Assembly: GCA_937923325.1 (NCBI GenBank) | Contig: CAKZUQ010000003.1 | Coordinates: 124,001-188,000, forward strand | DNA length: 64,000 nt | From: an uncultured Bacteriovoracaceae bacterium | GTDB lineage: Bacteria > Bdellovibrionota > Bacteriovoracia > Bacteriovoracales > Bacteriovoracaceae | Direction: 5' to 3' | Part shown: one piece after another, positions 8,071 to 16,110 of the stretch | Layout: each line of letters begins with the position of its first letter | How positions within the stretch are numbered: the first letter of the stretch is position 1 | The notes under the pieces: model-generated | The model's database searches: none | The model's input: the letters and a program-made list of their open reading frames with translations, nothing else | What the model was told of the DNA's origin: nothing | Position numbers and translations under genes: made by a program

Positions 8071-9357
8071 ATGTTTTCAAAAATTATCCTAATCCTCGCC
8101 TTAACGGTGGGGATTTCTAGTTCTAGTGCAATCAATTTACAAAAGTTTCACTTCTCTAACAGTCCTGAGTATGCAACTTTAGAGGGAAGTTTATTAAGAG
8201 ATGGTCATGTAGATACTGATTATAAATATATATTAATTGGCAGTTATAATTATGTAAGGGCTCCTTTTGTCGAATTAGACAATAATAATAGAAGTAGAGA
8301 TATTATTAGATGGATGCATACACTTAATATCGGTGGGGCTTATAGGTTTACGGAAAAATTTCAAGTTGGTTTATCAACTTTTTTGACATACCAAAAGGCA
8401 ATACCTAGTGACGAAGATCCTTCTACGGCTGGATATGACAAAGAATTCTCTCTAGGTGATACTACGGTAGACTTTAAGTATAAGTTTTATGAAAAAAAGA
8501 GACTAGCAATTGCTTTCACTCCTAGACTTTATGTAAATACAGGTGATGAAGAGTATTATACATCGAATGATGAGATTGGATATTATTTAGGGTTTGCTCT
8601 TGAAAAAGCATTCAAATATTTTCAATTAACATTTAACTTTGGTCATAAAGAGAATAAAAATGCAGTTTTTGCACAAGTTGATCATGAGCAGCAGTTACAT
8701 GTTGCTTTAGGTGGTTTAGTACCATTAACAGAAAAATTAGATCTAACAGCAGAGTTTTTTAGAGACACTCCTTATGATAGTGACAATGAGCAAGTTCCAA
8801 GTGAGCTAAGTGTTGGAGTAAGATATGAAACATCAAAATCAGGAGCATTATTTGGTGGTGTTGGAACAGGATCTTTAGATTCTGATAACTCAACTGATTT
8901 GAGACTTTATGCTGGATATAAATACTTTCCTGGAAAAGGTAAGGTCGTTCCAGTAGCACCAATTCCTGTTAAAAAGAAAAAATCTAAAAAGATTGAAAAA
9001 GAAGAAAAAAGTTATGGAAAGTTCTATAAATTCTTAAATGTTTATTTTGATACATCATCTTCAAAACTTACAAAGTTAGAAACTATGAAGCTAGATGAGA
9101 TGATTAAACAAGTTAAAAATGAAGAAAAAATTTCTAAAATAGTAATTGAAGGATATACAAGTAAGGTAGGGTCTAAACAATTAAACGAAAGACTTTCAAA
9201 CAGTAGAATTAAATCTGTAGTAGAGTATATTTCAAAAAGAGGTGTGGACGTTAAGTTACTTCAAAGAGTATCTTATGGAAGCAGAATGGCATCTGATGAA
9301 GATGTTAATCTTTCTACAGACAGAAAGGTAATGTGTAGAATATATAAAACAAAATAA
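8071..9357 (+). CDS. OmpA-family outer membrane protein with substituted peptidoglycan-binding Asp
   Basis: A 428-residue protein with a signal peptide (to about residue 20, SSSSA), an N-terminal beta-barrel of about 270 residues rich in alternating aromatic strands, a Pro/Lys-rich linker (PVAPIPVKKKKSKK) and a C-terminal OmpA-like domain (VYFDTSSSKLT ... NERLSNSRIKSVVEYISKRGV). The Arg of the NxxLSxxR block is kept. The Asp expected after GHT/GYT is replaced (GYTSKVGS instead of GYTDxxGS), so diaminopimelate binding may be weakened. The gene lies between two paralogous lipoprotein genes and starts 11 bases after the first, so they are probably cotranscribed. Confidence 0.85.
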   Translation: MFSKIILILALTVGISSSSAINLQKFHFSNSPEYATLEGSLLRDGHVDTDYKYILIGSYNYVRAPFVELDNNNRSRDIIRWMHTLNIGGAYRFTEKFQVGLSTFLTYQKAIPSDEDPSTAGYDKEFSLGDTTVDFKYKFYEKKRLAIAFTPRLYVNTGDEEYYTSNDEIGYYLGFALEKAFKYFQLTFNFGHKENKNAVFAQVDHEQQLHVALGGLVPLTEKLDLTAEFFRDTPYDSDNEQVPSELSVGVRYETSKSGALFGGVGTGSLDSDNSTDLRLYAGYKYFPGKGKVVPVAPIPVKKKKSKKIEKEEKSYGKFYKFLNVYFDTSSSKLTKLETMKLDEMIKQVKNEEKISKIVIEGYTSKVGSKQLNERLSNSRIKSVVEYISKRGVDVKLLQRVSYGSRMASDEDVNLSTDRKVMCRIYKTK

Positions 9358-9383
9358 TTTACTCTGGTATTTATTACCATCTA

Positions 9384-9440
9384 TTAGGCCCTCTATGTAT
9401 ATGAAATAATATTTGTATACATAGATAAAAAAGGGCCTAA
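9384..9440 (+). promoter_or_regulatory. Two-tier hairpin that buries the ribosome-binding site of the 9441 gene
   Basis: TTAGGCCCT (9384-9392) pairs with AGGGCCTAA (9432-9440), and directly inside it CTATGTATA (9393-9401) pairs with TATACATAG (9416-9424). A 7-base bulge lies on the 3' side. The outer 3' arm contains the AAGGG ribosome site and ends at the base before the ATG. There is no T-run, so it is not an intrinsic terminator. It most likely lowers or gates translation of the downstream lipoprotein relative to the upstream OmpA gene. Confidence 0.65.
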
Positions 9441-10844
9441 ATGAAAAAAATATTTTTTCTCTTACTATTCAATATAATTATTTCTTCTTGTGGCAGGAAC
9501 CCTTATCTTGAAGCCGATATTAGAAGTATTACTGGTATTGAGGTCGATAATAGAGAAATTCAAGCAGAAATTTCTGATCCATTTATAGACTTTGGTGTTA
9601 TCTTAGAAGGTAAGTTACTAACTAAAGAGGTACAAATATTTAATAGCGGAGTTGTCGATATTTATAATATGGACATGGTCTGGAATGAAAATGTAAATAT
9701 AGATCTTGATAATTGTCAGGTTCTTAAAGTTAGAGAAACATGTTCAGCAAAAATTAACCTTGATACAAATTTAATGAGTTCAGGAATATACAACAATTTA
9801 GTAAGTCTCCAGCTAAATAATTCAAACTCATTTTTAAACTTTTATTATAAGGTTGAGATCGAATCAGAGACTACTGAAAGTGGAATCGTTACGCTTAATT
9901 ACTTGCAAGGTAAAACTATTAATCTTGGTAAGGTTTATAAAAAGACAAAATATAGAAAACTTATTTCTCTAAATCCTAATGGACATTTAATCGAAATAAA
10001 TGGATTTTCCTCTACTGATTCAACTCAATTTAATGTCATAAGTTCAACCGAAAATAATATATGTAAAAATACTTTTTCAAAAGATTGTTTTATTGAGTTG
10101 GTCTTTACACCTAAGAAGCTTGAAGAGATAAAAGAGCAAGTCACAATTAGTTATACAGACTTAGTCAACAGTACTAGCCATGAATTGAAAATAAAAATAG
10201 TTGCGAATGTTAAAAGAAGAGAAAAATGTTTTGAACAAAGGGAAGAGGCCATTGTTGTAAAAAATGAAGGTGAATTAAATCAATATGAGTTGGCGCTATC
10301 ATATCCATATTATGATAGTTTAGAAACTTCAAATATAAGATTAGAAAAGGTTTTAAATAACGCTTTTACACAAGAGGTTGATATTTATAATGAAATCTTA
10401 AGATATAATCAAGATACACAAGTTAGGTTCTCTTATCCTTTAATCGATAGTGATAGTGTGGTTTCTGCACAACTATTGATAGATCTTTTGAAGTATGAAG
10501 ATGTTCAAGATGATAGTTCTGATACTGAGGTCCTATGTAGTTTAGATTTGCAAAGATGTTCAGGAAAAAGATTCGTTAATAGTCGTTATAGAGAACTTAT
10601 AAATTTAAATTTTGAGATTAAAAACAATAAATTTTCAAAAATACTCATGCATAAGGATAAACGATGGAACTTTTTTAGCTATAAGAATAGTTTAGATTTA
10701 AATGAATATTTAAAAATAGGAAAAAAAGAACTACAAACTATGTCTAAAAATAATTCAATGAGCTTCGTAGTAGCTGATGATGTCATGCTAAATACAAATC
10801 CAATATTAATTTTAAAAAAATTTGAAAAAATTGAATGCAGATAA
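9441..10844 (+). CDS. Lipoprotein with Ig-like repeats, paralogue B
   Basis: A 467-residue lipoprotein with lipobox ISSC (Cys17), followed by GRNPYLEADIRS, the same post-Cys motif as paralogue A. Two Ig-like ASPM/Hydin-type repeats follow (IDFGVILEGKLLTKEVQIFN ... and INLGKVYKKTKYRKLISLN ... FIELVFTPKKLEEIKEQVTISY). The C-terminal module contains SYPYYDSLETSNIRLEKVLN and LCSLDLQRCSGKRFVNSRYR, parallel to the module in paralogue A. It forms a three-gene set with the OmpA-like protein. Its translation start lies in a hairpin. The role is unknown; a structural or adhesive surface function is plausible. Confidence 0.78.
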   Translation: MKKIFFLLLFNIIISSCGRNPYLEADIRSITGIEVDNREIQAEISDPFIDFGVILEGKLLTKEVQIFNSGVVDIYNMDMVWNENVNIDLDNCQVLKVRETCSAKINLDTNLMSSGIYNNLVSLQLNNSNSFLNFYYKVEIESETTESGIVTLNYLQGKTINLGKVYKKTKYRKLISLNPNGHLIEINGFSSTDSTQFNVISSTENNICKNTFSKDCFIELVFTPKKLEEIKEQVTISYTDLVNSTSHELKIKIVANVKRREKCFEQREEAIVVKNEGELNQYELALSYPYYDSLETSNIRLEKVLNNAFTQEVDIYNEILRYNQDTQVRFSYPLIDSDSVVSAQLLIDLLKYEDVQDDSSDTEVLCSLDLQRCSGKRFVNSRYRELINLNFEIKNNKFSKILMHKDKRWNFFSYKNSLDLNEYLKIGKKELQTMSKNNSMSFVVADDVMLNTNPILILKKFEKIECR

Positions 10845-10867
10845 AAAAATGAAGATAGAGGCAATAT

Positions 10868-12259
10868 TTAACATTCTGTAATGTTAACAGCTAATCCACC
10901 ACGACTAGTTTCTTTATATTGTTTTTTCATATCTTTACCTGTCTGCTTCATTGTTTTAATAACTTTATCAAGAGAAACAAAATGTGATCCATCTCCGTGT
11001 AAGGCCAATCTTGTTGCATTGATAGCTTTGATGGCACCCATAGCATTTCGTTCAATACAAGGAACTTGCACGAGACCACCAATAGGGTCACATGTAAGTC
11101 CAAGGTTATGCTCCATTGCAATTTCTGCAGCATTTTCCACTTGCTCAGTAGTTCCACCCATGACTTGAGTTAAAGCAGCAGCGGCCATGGAGCATGCCAC
11201 GCCGACTTCGCCTTGGCAGCCAACTTCAGCACCACTTATAGAGGCATTTTTTTTATAAAGAATTGCTATTGCTCCAGCTGTTAGAAAAAAGTCTATGATT
11301 CCTTGATCAGTTGCCTTAGGATAAAAGTTTAAATAATACTTTAATACAGCAGGTATGATTCCAGCAGCACCATTTGTAGGAGCAGTAACGACTTGCCCAC
11401 CAGCTGCATTCTCTTCATTTACTGCAAGAGCATATAAGTTTACCCAATCTAAAACACTAAGAGTATCACTGAGATTTTTTTCGGTATTTTTAAGCATATT
11501 TTTATGAACATCAGGGGCTCTTCTTTTAACTTTTAGTCCACCAGGAAGAATTCCTTCATTCTTAAAACCTCTTTGGATGCATTTATTCATAACGTCCCAA
11601 AGTGTATTTATATCAGCATAAACCTTTTGTTTTTTATTCCAAGTTAGTTCATTTTTTAGCATTAGCTCTGGAATAGTTAGTCTATGTTTAGAGCATAATT
11701 CTAATAATTCTTTAGCATTATCAAAGTTATATTTAACTTTAGAAGTATGAGCTTCTATGCTCTTATCAGCACTTGCTTCAAGTTCAGTTAGAATGAAACC
11801 ACCACCAACTGAATAATAAATCTCTTTGAAAATCTCTTTTCCATCTTTGTCAAAAGCGGCAAGGGCCATAGCGTTAGGATGGTATGGCATTGATACTCTT
11901 CTGTGAAATTTTAAATCAGACTTTAGAGAAAAATTTAAACTTATAGCTTGCTTTAAGCATACAAGGTTAAGTCTATTTGTTTTTTTTACCTCTTTAAGAA
12001 TGTTTTCAATGTTATCAGAATCTATCGTTTCTGGTGTGTAGCCACTAAGCCCAAGTATAACAGCCTTGTCAGTACCATGTCCTTTACCTGTAAGAGCAAG
12101 AGATCCATATAAGTCACATTTTAATGTCTTAACTTTTTTTAGAGCTCTTTTTCTCTGTAGTTCTTTGATAAATAAATATGAAGCCTTCATTGGACCAACT
12201 GTGTGAGAGCTCGATGGGCCAATGCCAATTGAAAAAATATCGAAAACACTTATACTCAT
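10868..12259 (-). CDS. sdaA: L-serine ammonia-lyase, single-chain Fe-S type
   Basis: It deaminates L-serine to pyruvate and ammonia in the cytoplasm using a [4Fe-4S] cluster. The 463-residue product opens with [21 protein letters not shown], the hallmark N-terminus of the beta domain. The alpha-domain blocks [41 protein letters not shown] and [20 protein letters not shown] include the cluster Cys residues. The ATG at 12259 was chosen because it overlaps the upstream stop (ATGA) and begins exactly at the family N-terminus; an in-frame ATG 36 bases earlier would add a non-conserved extension. It is coupled to the CTP-kinase-like membrane protein gene. Confidence 0.93.
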   Translation of the reverse strand: MSISVFDIFSIGIGPSSSHTVGPMKASYLFIKELQRKRALKKVKTLKCDLYGSLALTGKGHGTDKAVILGLSGYTPETIDSDNIENILKEVKKTNRLNLVCLKQAISLNFSLKSDLKFHRRVSMPYHPNAMALAAFDKDGKEIFKEIYYSVGGGFILTELEASADKSIEAHTSKVKYNFDNAKELLELCSKHRLTIPELMLKNELTWNKKQKVYADINTLWDVMNKCIQRGFKNEGILPGGLKVKRRAPDVHKNMLKNTEKNLSDTLSVLDWVNLYALAVNEENAAGGQVVTAPTNGAAGIIPAVLKYYLNFYPKATDQGIIDFFLTAGAIAILYKKNASISGAEVGCQGEVGVACSMAAAALTQVMGGTTEQVENAAEIAMEHNLGLTCDPIGGLVQVPCIERNAMGAIKAINATRLALHGDGSHFVSLDKVIKTMKQTGKDMKKQYKETSRGGLAVNITEC

Positions 12260-12939
12260 AATGGCATTATCCCAAAGGTTGCTAACGTAATCCATAGAAT
12301 GAAAGATACAAAAAGTGGAATCGTTATATTGTCGTCAATTTTAAAAGGTATCATCTCAAAAACAGTGGTAGCTAATGAAATAAATAAAGAAATAAAAAAT
12401 ATAAAAGTTGCACTAATTTGTAAAAAAAAGCCCAAAACGATAAATGAAATTAAAAACATAGAAATGAAAAATGCAGTCGAGCCCTCGAGGGATTTGTGTG
12501 GAACAATCCTTCGCTTTCCATATCTAATGCCGAATATAGCAGACAAAGGGTCACTAATGGCAAGTGTATAAATAGCGATTAAAGCTATGACTTTAGGAAA
12601 TGTAAGTATTGAAAGTAAAACTGCAAATGCATAAGGCACCATTGCCGATTCTTTAAGTTGTTCTTCGGCCCTCATTACAAGTCTTGAAAGAGGTAAAAAC
12701 TTAGATGCCATTTTGGGATAATTTATTCTAATTTGTTCAACTACATATAGAACACAAGCTAAAGTACCAAGCAAATGGATCATTTGAGTATGAGAAAATG
12801 AAAGCCAATATAGAGTAGCAATTCCAAAGCCACATAACATGTGAAAAAATCTTCTTGTTAGCTGCAGGTCATGTCTGGTTGCAAGTTCTTCCTCTTGTTC
12901 ATGATCATCACTAGACCAGCTGTAGTTAATTTTATTCAT
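12256..12939 (-). CDS. Dolichol/diacylglycerol-kinase-like (CTP-dependent) membrane protein
   Basis: A 227-residue integral membrane protein with about six hydrophobic segments after a charged 28-residue N-terminus. The block SDPLSAIFGIRYGKRRI ... HKSLEGSTAFF matches the signature of SEC59/DGK1/VTE5-type CTP-dependent lipid or polyprenol kinases and the related CDP-diglyceride synthetases. It probably phosphorylates a lipid alcohol at the inner membrane; the substrate cannot be read from the sequence. The stop overlaps the start of sdaA by 4 bases, an operon pairing with no obvious pathway link. The promoter should lie in the 258-base divergent region shared with the 13198 lipoprotein. Confidence 0.75.
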   Translation of the reverse strand: MNKINYSWSSDDHEQEEELATRHDLQLTRRFFHMLCGFGIATLYWLSFSHTQMIHLLGTLACVLYVVEQIRINYPKMASKFLPLSRLVMRAEEQLKESAMVPYAFAVLLSILTFPKVIALIAIYTLAISDPLSAIFGIRYGKRRIVPHKSLEGSTAFFISMFLISFIVLGFFLQISATFIFFISLFISLATTVFEMIPFKIDDNITIPLFVSFILWITLATFGIMPL

Positions 12940-13029
12940 AGTAACCTTAAAGTTTGTTTATAATAACTAATCGTCATATTAAAATTATTAATTAAAAAAA
13001 ACTTTAGTTGTAAGTTCTTGAAAGTACAA

Positions 13030-13043
13030 GTGACTTTGATCAC
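13030..13043. promoter_or_regulatory. GTGA-N6-TCAC dyad (CRP/FNR-family-like site)
   Basis: GTGA (13030-13033), six bases, TCAC (13040-13043), extended on the right by ACA. It lies in the divergent region between 12939 and 13198, about 106 bases upstream of the sigma54 element. It has the same geometry as the site at 4132. Confidence 0.4.
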
Positions 13044-13146
13044 AAATTGTAAAAACAATAGATACTATTAACTAAACAGTTGTATAAAATTTATACGAAA
13101 AATAACTTTATCGAAGCTTTAAGTTATTAAAAACATTTAGTCATTC

Positions 13147-13163
13147 TTGGCATTTGATTTGCT
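13147..13163 (+). promoter_or_regulatory. Sigma54 (-24/-12) promoter
   Basis: TTGGCAT-TTGAT-TTGCT: GG at 13149-13150, GC at 13161-13162, exactly 10 bases apart. It lies 35 bases before the ATG of the 13198 lipoprotein gene, and transcription is expected to start near 13174. Confidence 0.85.
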
Positions 13164-13197
13164 TGTTATAGATGTATAAATATCAATAGGAGTTAAA

Positions 13198-13725
13198 ATG
13201 AAAAAGTCATTATTATTATTACTAGTTTTTGTAGCATCTTGTAAGAATGCATTTCTTGAAAAAGAAGCTTCTCAAAAAGTAGATAAAGAAATCAGGTCTG
13301 CATCTGAGACTGAAGATATGATAAGAAGTGGTTCATTAACTGGAACTAAATGTGAATATGTAAATGAAGATGGAATTCATGAAAGAGATATTTTGATTCA
13401 TGATATTTCTCCAGCAGAGCAATATGTACATCAGTTTTTTGAATTAGAAAAAGAAGCAGGTCCAAATGAAGTTGGATTAGCTACACCTAGTTTTGTAACA
13501 GGTGATTACTCTTTTCAAGTCGTACAATATGATCAAAGAGAAGATTACGGTCCGTATGTAAATAATGAAAAAATTGAATCTGATAGAAATATTGAAATAT
13601 TATATTATGTTGAAAGAGATGAGTTTGAAATTGTTGAAGTTGATTCTCTTCAAGGTGATTATACTATTGTAGGTCAGTTTGTTAACTGTGAAAAAGGATA
13701 TGAGTTTGATTACTCAATTAACTAA
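13198..13725 (+). CDS. Lipoprotein with the shared post-Cys KNAFL motif
   Basis: A 175-residue lipoprotein with lipobox VASC (Cys16). Immediately after the Cys come KNAFLEKEA and, about 10 residues on, EIRSA, closely parallel to KNAYL...ALRS in the 6575 lipoprotein. The rest is an acidic, Tyr-rich domain with two Cys residues (TKCEY near residue 50, VNCEKGYEF near the end) that could form a disulfide. It is preceded by AGGAG and a sigma54 promoter. The second lipoprotein gene follows 11 bases after the stop, so this is a two-gene unit. No known family was recognised. Confidence 0.75.
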   Translation: MKKSLLLLLVFVASCKNAFLEKEASQKVDKEIRSASETEDMIRSGSLTGTKCEYVNEDGIHERDILIHDISPAEQYVHQFFELEKEAGPNEVGLATPSFVTGDYSFQVVQYDQREDYGPYVNNEKIESDRNIEILYYVERDEFEIVEVDSLQGDYTIVGQFVNCEKGYEFDYSIN

Positions 13726-13736
13726 TAGGTATATTG

Positions 13737-14483
13737 ATGAAAAAAACTAATTTTATTTCTTTTTGTTTTCTGCTTATTATCTTTATCTCCTGCAATGCAA
13801 GAGTTAGTGGAAATATCGTTGATCAAAGTGCTGGCCTTATAGAGGCTAGCTCTGTCAAAAGTAAGATTAGTGATTTAACTTTAGAAGAAGGTAAGTCTGG
13901 ATTAGAACTAAAAATTAAATATGTTGATATGGATAATACTTTTAGAGAAGAGAGAGCAATTATTCAAATGGTAGATAATGCGTATGCGTATAATGCTTCT
14001 ATGAATTTTTCGAGTACTAATAAACGCTTTTCTGGGCAATTAAATTGTAAAAATACAACTTGCAGTAACTTAGATGTAGACCTTTATTTTGTTGGTGATT
14101 CAAATGAGCCTATTACTATATCTCAAAGAGAGTTTACATTGGATTCATCTAAAGTTGAATTCACAGCGAAGGAATTTCAAACGAATGGAGATACTCTGTT
14201 TGAGGCAAAATCGGCGAAATCAAATTCTATTTCTAGCAATCTAACAATGAAGCTTATAACTATTGAAGGTATTGAAATGCCTTTGATAAATATCGAGTCT
14301 GTTAAAACGAATGGATCTTCTTATCGAATTAAATCTAATGGTGTAAACTCTACCATCTCCTTAGATGTAAATGAGAGAGTGGGTAGTGATTTTAATGTTA
14401 AAGCTTTTAATGTTGGAGGCTATGGCCGTTTCTATTTAGTACTAAGTAACTACTCGGGTGAAATAATTATTGATTCTAATTAA
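13737..14483 (+). CDS. Hypothetical lipoprotein
   Basis: A 248-residue lipoprotein with signal MKKTNFISFCFLLIIFISC, lipobox IFISC. The mature part is Ser/Asn/Lys-rich and beta-strand-like throughout, with one close Cys pair (LNCKNTTCSNL) and no family motif that I recognise. The ATG at 13737 is preferred over the TTG one codon earlier because AGGT lies 7 bases upstream of it. It is cotranscribed with the 13198 lipoprotein from the sigma54 promoter. Its 3' end overlaps the end of the convergent acyltransferase gene by 8 bases. Confidence 0.7.
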   Translation: MKKTNFISFCFLLIIFISCNARVSGNIVDQSAGLIEASSVKSKISDLTLEEGKSGLELKIKYVDMDNTFREERAIIQMVDNAYAYNASMNFSSTNKRFSGQLNCKNTTCSNLDVDLYFVGDSNEPITISQREFTLDSSKVEFTAKEFQTNGDTLFEAKSAKSNSISSNLTMKLITIEGIEMPLINIESVKTNGSSYRIKSNGVNSTISLDVNERVGSDFNVKAFNVGGYGRFYLVLSNYSGEIIIDSN

Positions 14484-15087
14484 GGCTCTGAAGCATTATT
14501 TCTAAATCTTCTTTTTCATACATTTTTATTTCGCCTACAATTATTTCAATCTTTGAAAATGGGTAGGCCAGTTTCGCTTTATTCCAAGCATTTTCAAAAG
14601 TCTTAGCTTTAGAAGGATAAGATCTCAATGGTATTATAGGTCTTTGTGTTTTTTTACTTATTGCTACAACGCCATCTTTGACTTTATAGATAGGGCCTTT
14701 AGGCCCATCAACAGCAATTGCATTTGAGTAGCCATCCTTTACTTTTTTTATACTTGCTATTAACCCAGCAACAGCTCCTCTAGAGGAGGAGCCTCTAACA
14801 GGTATATATCCCATTCTTGTTGTTGCTTCAGTCATGATTTGCCCATCTTTTGAAAGAGAAACTAAGATACTTATTTTTTTATGCATAAAATAAGGAAGCA
14901 TACAAAGCTCGTCTTGATGAAAGAAAGCAATAACAGCATTGTTATTGATATCTGGTTTTTTTGTGTGGATAAGTCTTTTAAATAAATCTTTATCAGACTC
15001 TTTTTTAAATATAAGTTCATACCTGTAGGTAAGTCTTAATATTTTGAATATATATGCGGCAACTAAACCGATCAATTTTTGTTTCAT
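14476..15087 (-). CDS. DUF374 / lysophospholipid acyltransferase-like protein
   Basis: A 203-residue protein of the DUF374 branch of the LPLAT superfamily. Visible blocks are the acceptor motif FFHQDEL (in place of HxxxxD), SLSKDGQIMTEATTRMGYIPVRGSSSRGA, and VDGPKGPIYKVKDGVVAISKKTQRPIIPL. A hydrophobic N-terminus (LIGLVAAYIFKIL) probably attaches it to the inner membrane. Family members are thought to acylate lipid A precursors or lysophospholipids. It lies downstream of etfA but is separated from it by an intrinsic terminator. Confidence 0.82.
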   Translation of the reverse strand: MKQKLIGLVAAYIFKILRLTYRYELIFKKESDKDLFKRLIHTKKPDINNNAVIAFFHQDELCMLPYFMHKKISILVSLSKDGQIMTEATTRMGYIPVRGSSSRGAVAGLIASIKKVKDGYSNAIAVDGPKGPIYKVKDGVVAISKKTQRPIIPLRSYPSKAKTFENAWNKAKLAYPFSKIEIIVGEIKMYEKEDLEIMLQSLN

Positions 15088-15090
15088 AAG

Positions 15091-15131
15091 TGAAAAAAGA
15101 AAAGGGAAAGTTATTAAACCTTCCCTTTAAT
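15091..15131 (-). terminator. Intrinsic terminator after etfA
   Basis: Read on the minus strand, AAAGGGAA (15128-15121) pairs with TTCCCTTT (15108-15101) around a 12-base loop, followed by TCTTTTTT. It separates the etfA operon from the downstream acyltransferase gene. Confidence 0.75.
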
Positions 15132-15140
15132 ATTTAGAAA

Positions 15141-16100
15141 TTATCCTAAGATCTTTTTGAACTCTTCTTTTAATAATGGAACGATCTTGTAAAGGTCACC
15201 AACAATTCCATAGTCAGCTTTAGTAAAGATTGGAGCATCTGGGTCAGTGTTGATAGCAACAATAACTTTTGATGTTCTCATACCTGCTAAATGTTGAATA
15301 GCTCCAGAAATACCGCAAGCTATGTAAAGTGTAGGAGCAACAGTTTTTCCTGTTTGACCTACTTGCATGCTTGGCTCAGCATATCCTGAATCTACAGCAG
15401 CTCTTGAAGCTCCAACTGTAGCTCCAATAACTTCAGCTAACTCATTAAGAATTACAAAGTTTTCTTTATTTTTCATAGCTCTACCACCAGATACGATGAT
15501 GTTTGCTTCTGTTAAATCAACTTTTTCACTTGCTGAAGCAATGATCTCTTTGATTGCAGCTTTAATATCTCCTGCATTTACTGTTTCATCAGCTGCTTCT
15601 CCTGCACCTGTCGTTTTTGTTTCTGGCATTCCAAGAGCATTTGGCCTAACAGTTATAAAGTGAGGTTTTGGACCTTGAAGTTCAACTTTAGCTAAACATT
15701 TACCAGCAAAAAGAGGTCTTGTTCCTGCAAAGTTATCACCTTCAAATAAGAAGTTTGTACAGTCACTTGCTACACCGGCATCAAATGAAGTTGCTAGTCT
15801 TGGAATAAAATCCTTTCCAGCAGAAGTTGCACCAGCAAATACATAATCAAATCCACCTTTAGAGATAAAGTCGTTTAATGCATTAGTGTAACCTTCTGGA
15901 GAATACTTATCTAAATTATCACCTTTAAGTTTATGTACTTTTGCAGCTCCATATTCTGCTAAAACTTTTACTTGATCATCAGCAAGATCACCAATTACAG
16001 CAACATGAGCTTCATGTCCGCCAAGTTTTCCTAAAATTTCTAGAGTTACAGGTTTGATAGAACCTTTATTTAATTCTGAATAAACTAATATTTTTGCCAT
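15141..16100 (-). CDS. etfA: Electron transfer flavoprotein, alpha subunit
   Basis: A 319-residue FAD-binding subunit of the ETF heterodimer, which takes electrons from acyl-CoA dehydrogenases. The C-terminal FAD domain is intact: SGGRAM (204-209), GASRAAVDSG (230-239), GQTGKTVAP (248-256) and GISGAIQH (263-270). The ATG is 10 bases after the etfB stop. The operon order on the minus strand is folK, acyl-CoA dehydrogenase, etfB, etfA, a standard fatty- or amino-acid oxidation cluster. Confidence 0.97.
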   Translation of the reverse strand: MAKILVYSELNKGSIKPVTLEILGKLGGHEAHVAVIGDLADDQVKVLAEYGAAKVHKLKGDNLDKYSPEGYTNALNDFISKGGFDYVFAGATSAGKDFIPRLATSFDAGVASDCTNFLFEGDNFAGTRPLFAGKCLAKVELQGPKPHFITVRPNALGMPETKTTGAGEAADETVNAGDIKAAIKEIIASASEKVDLTEANIIVSGGRAMKNKENFVILNELAEVIGATVGASRAAVDSGYAEPSMQVGQTGKTVAPTLYIACGISGAIQHLAGMRTSKVIVAINTDPDAPIFTKADYGIVGDLYKIVPLLKEEFKKILG

Positions 16101-16110
16101 TATTATATCC

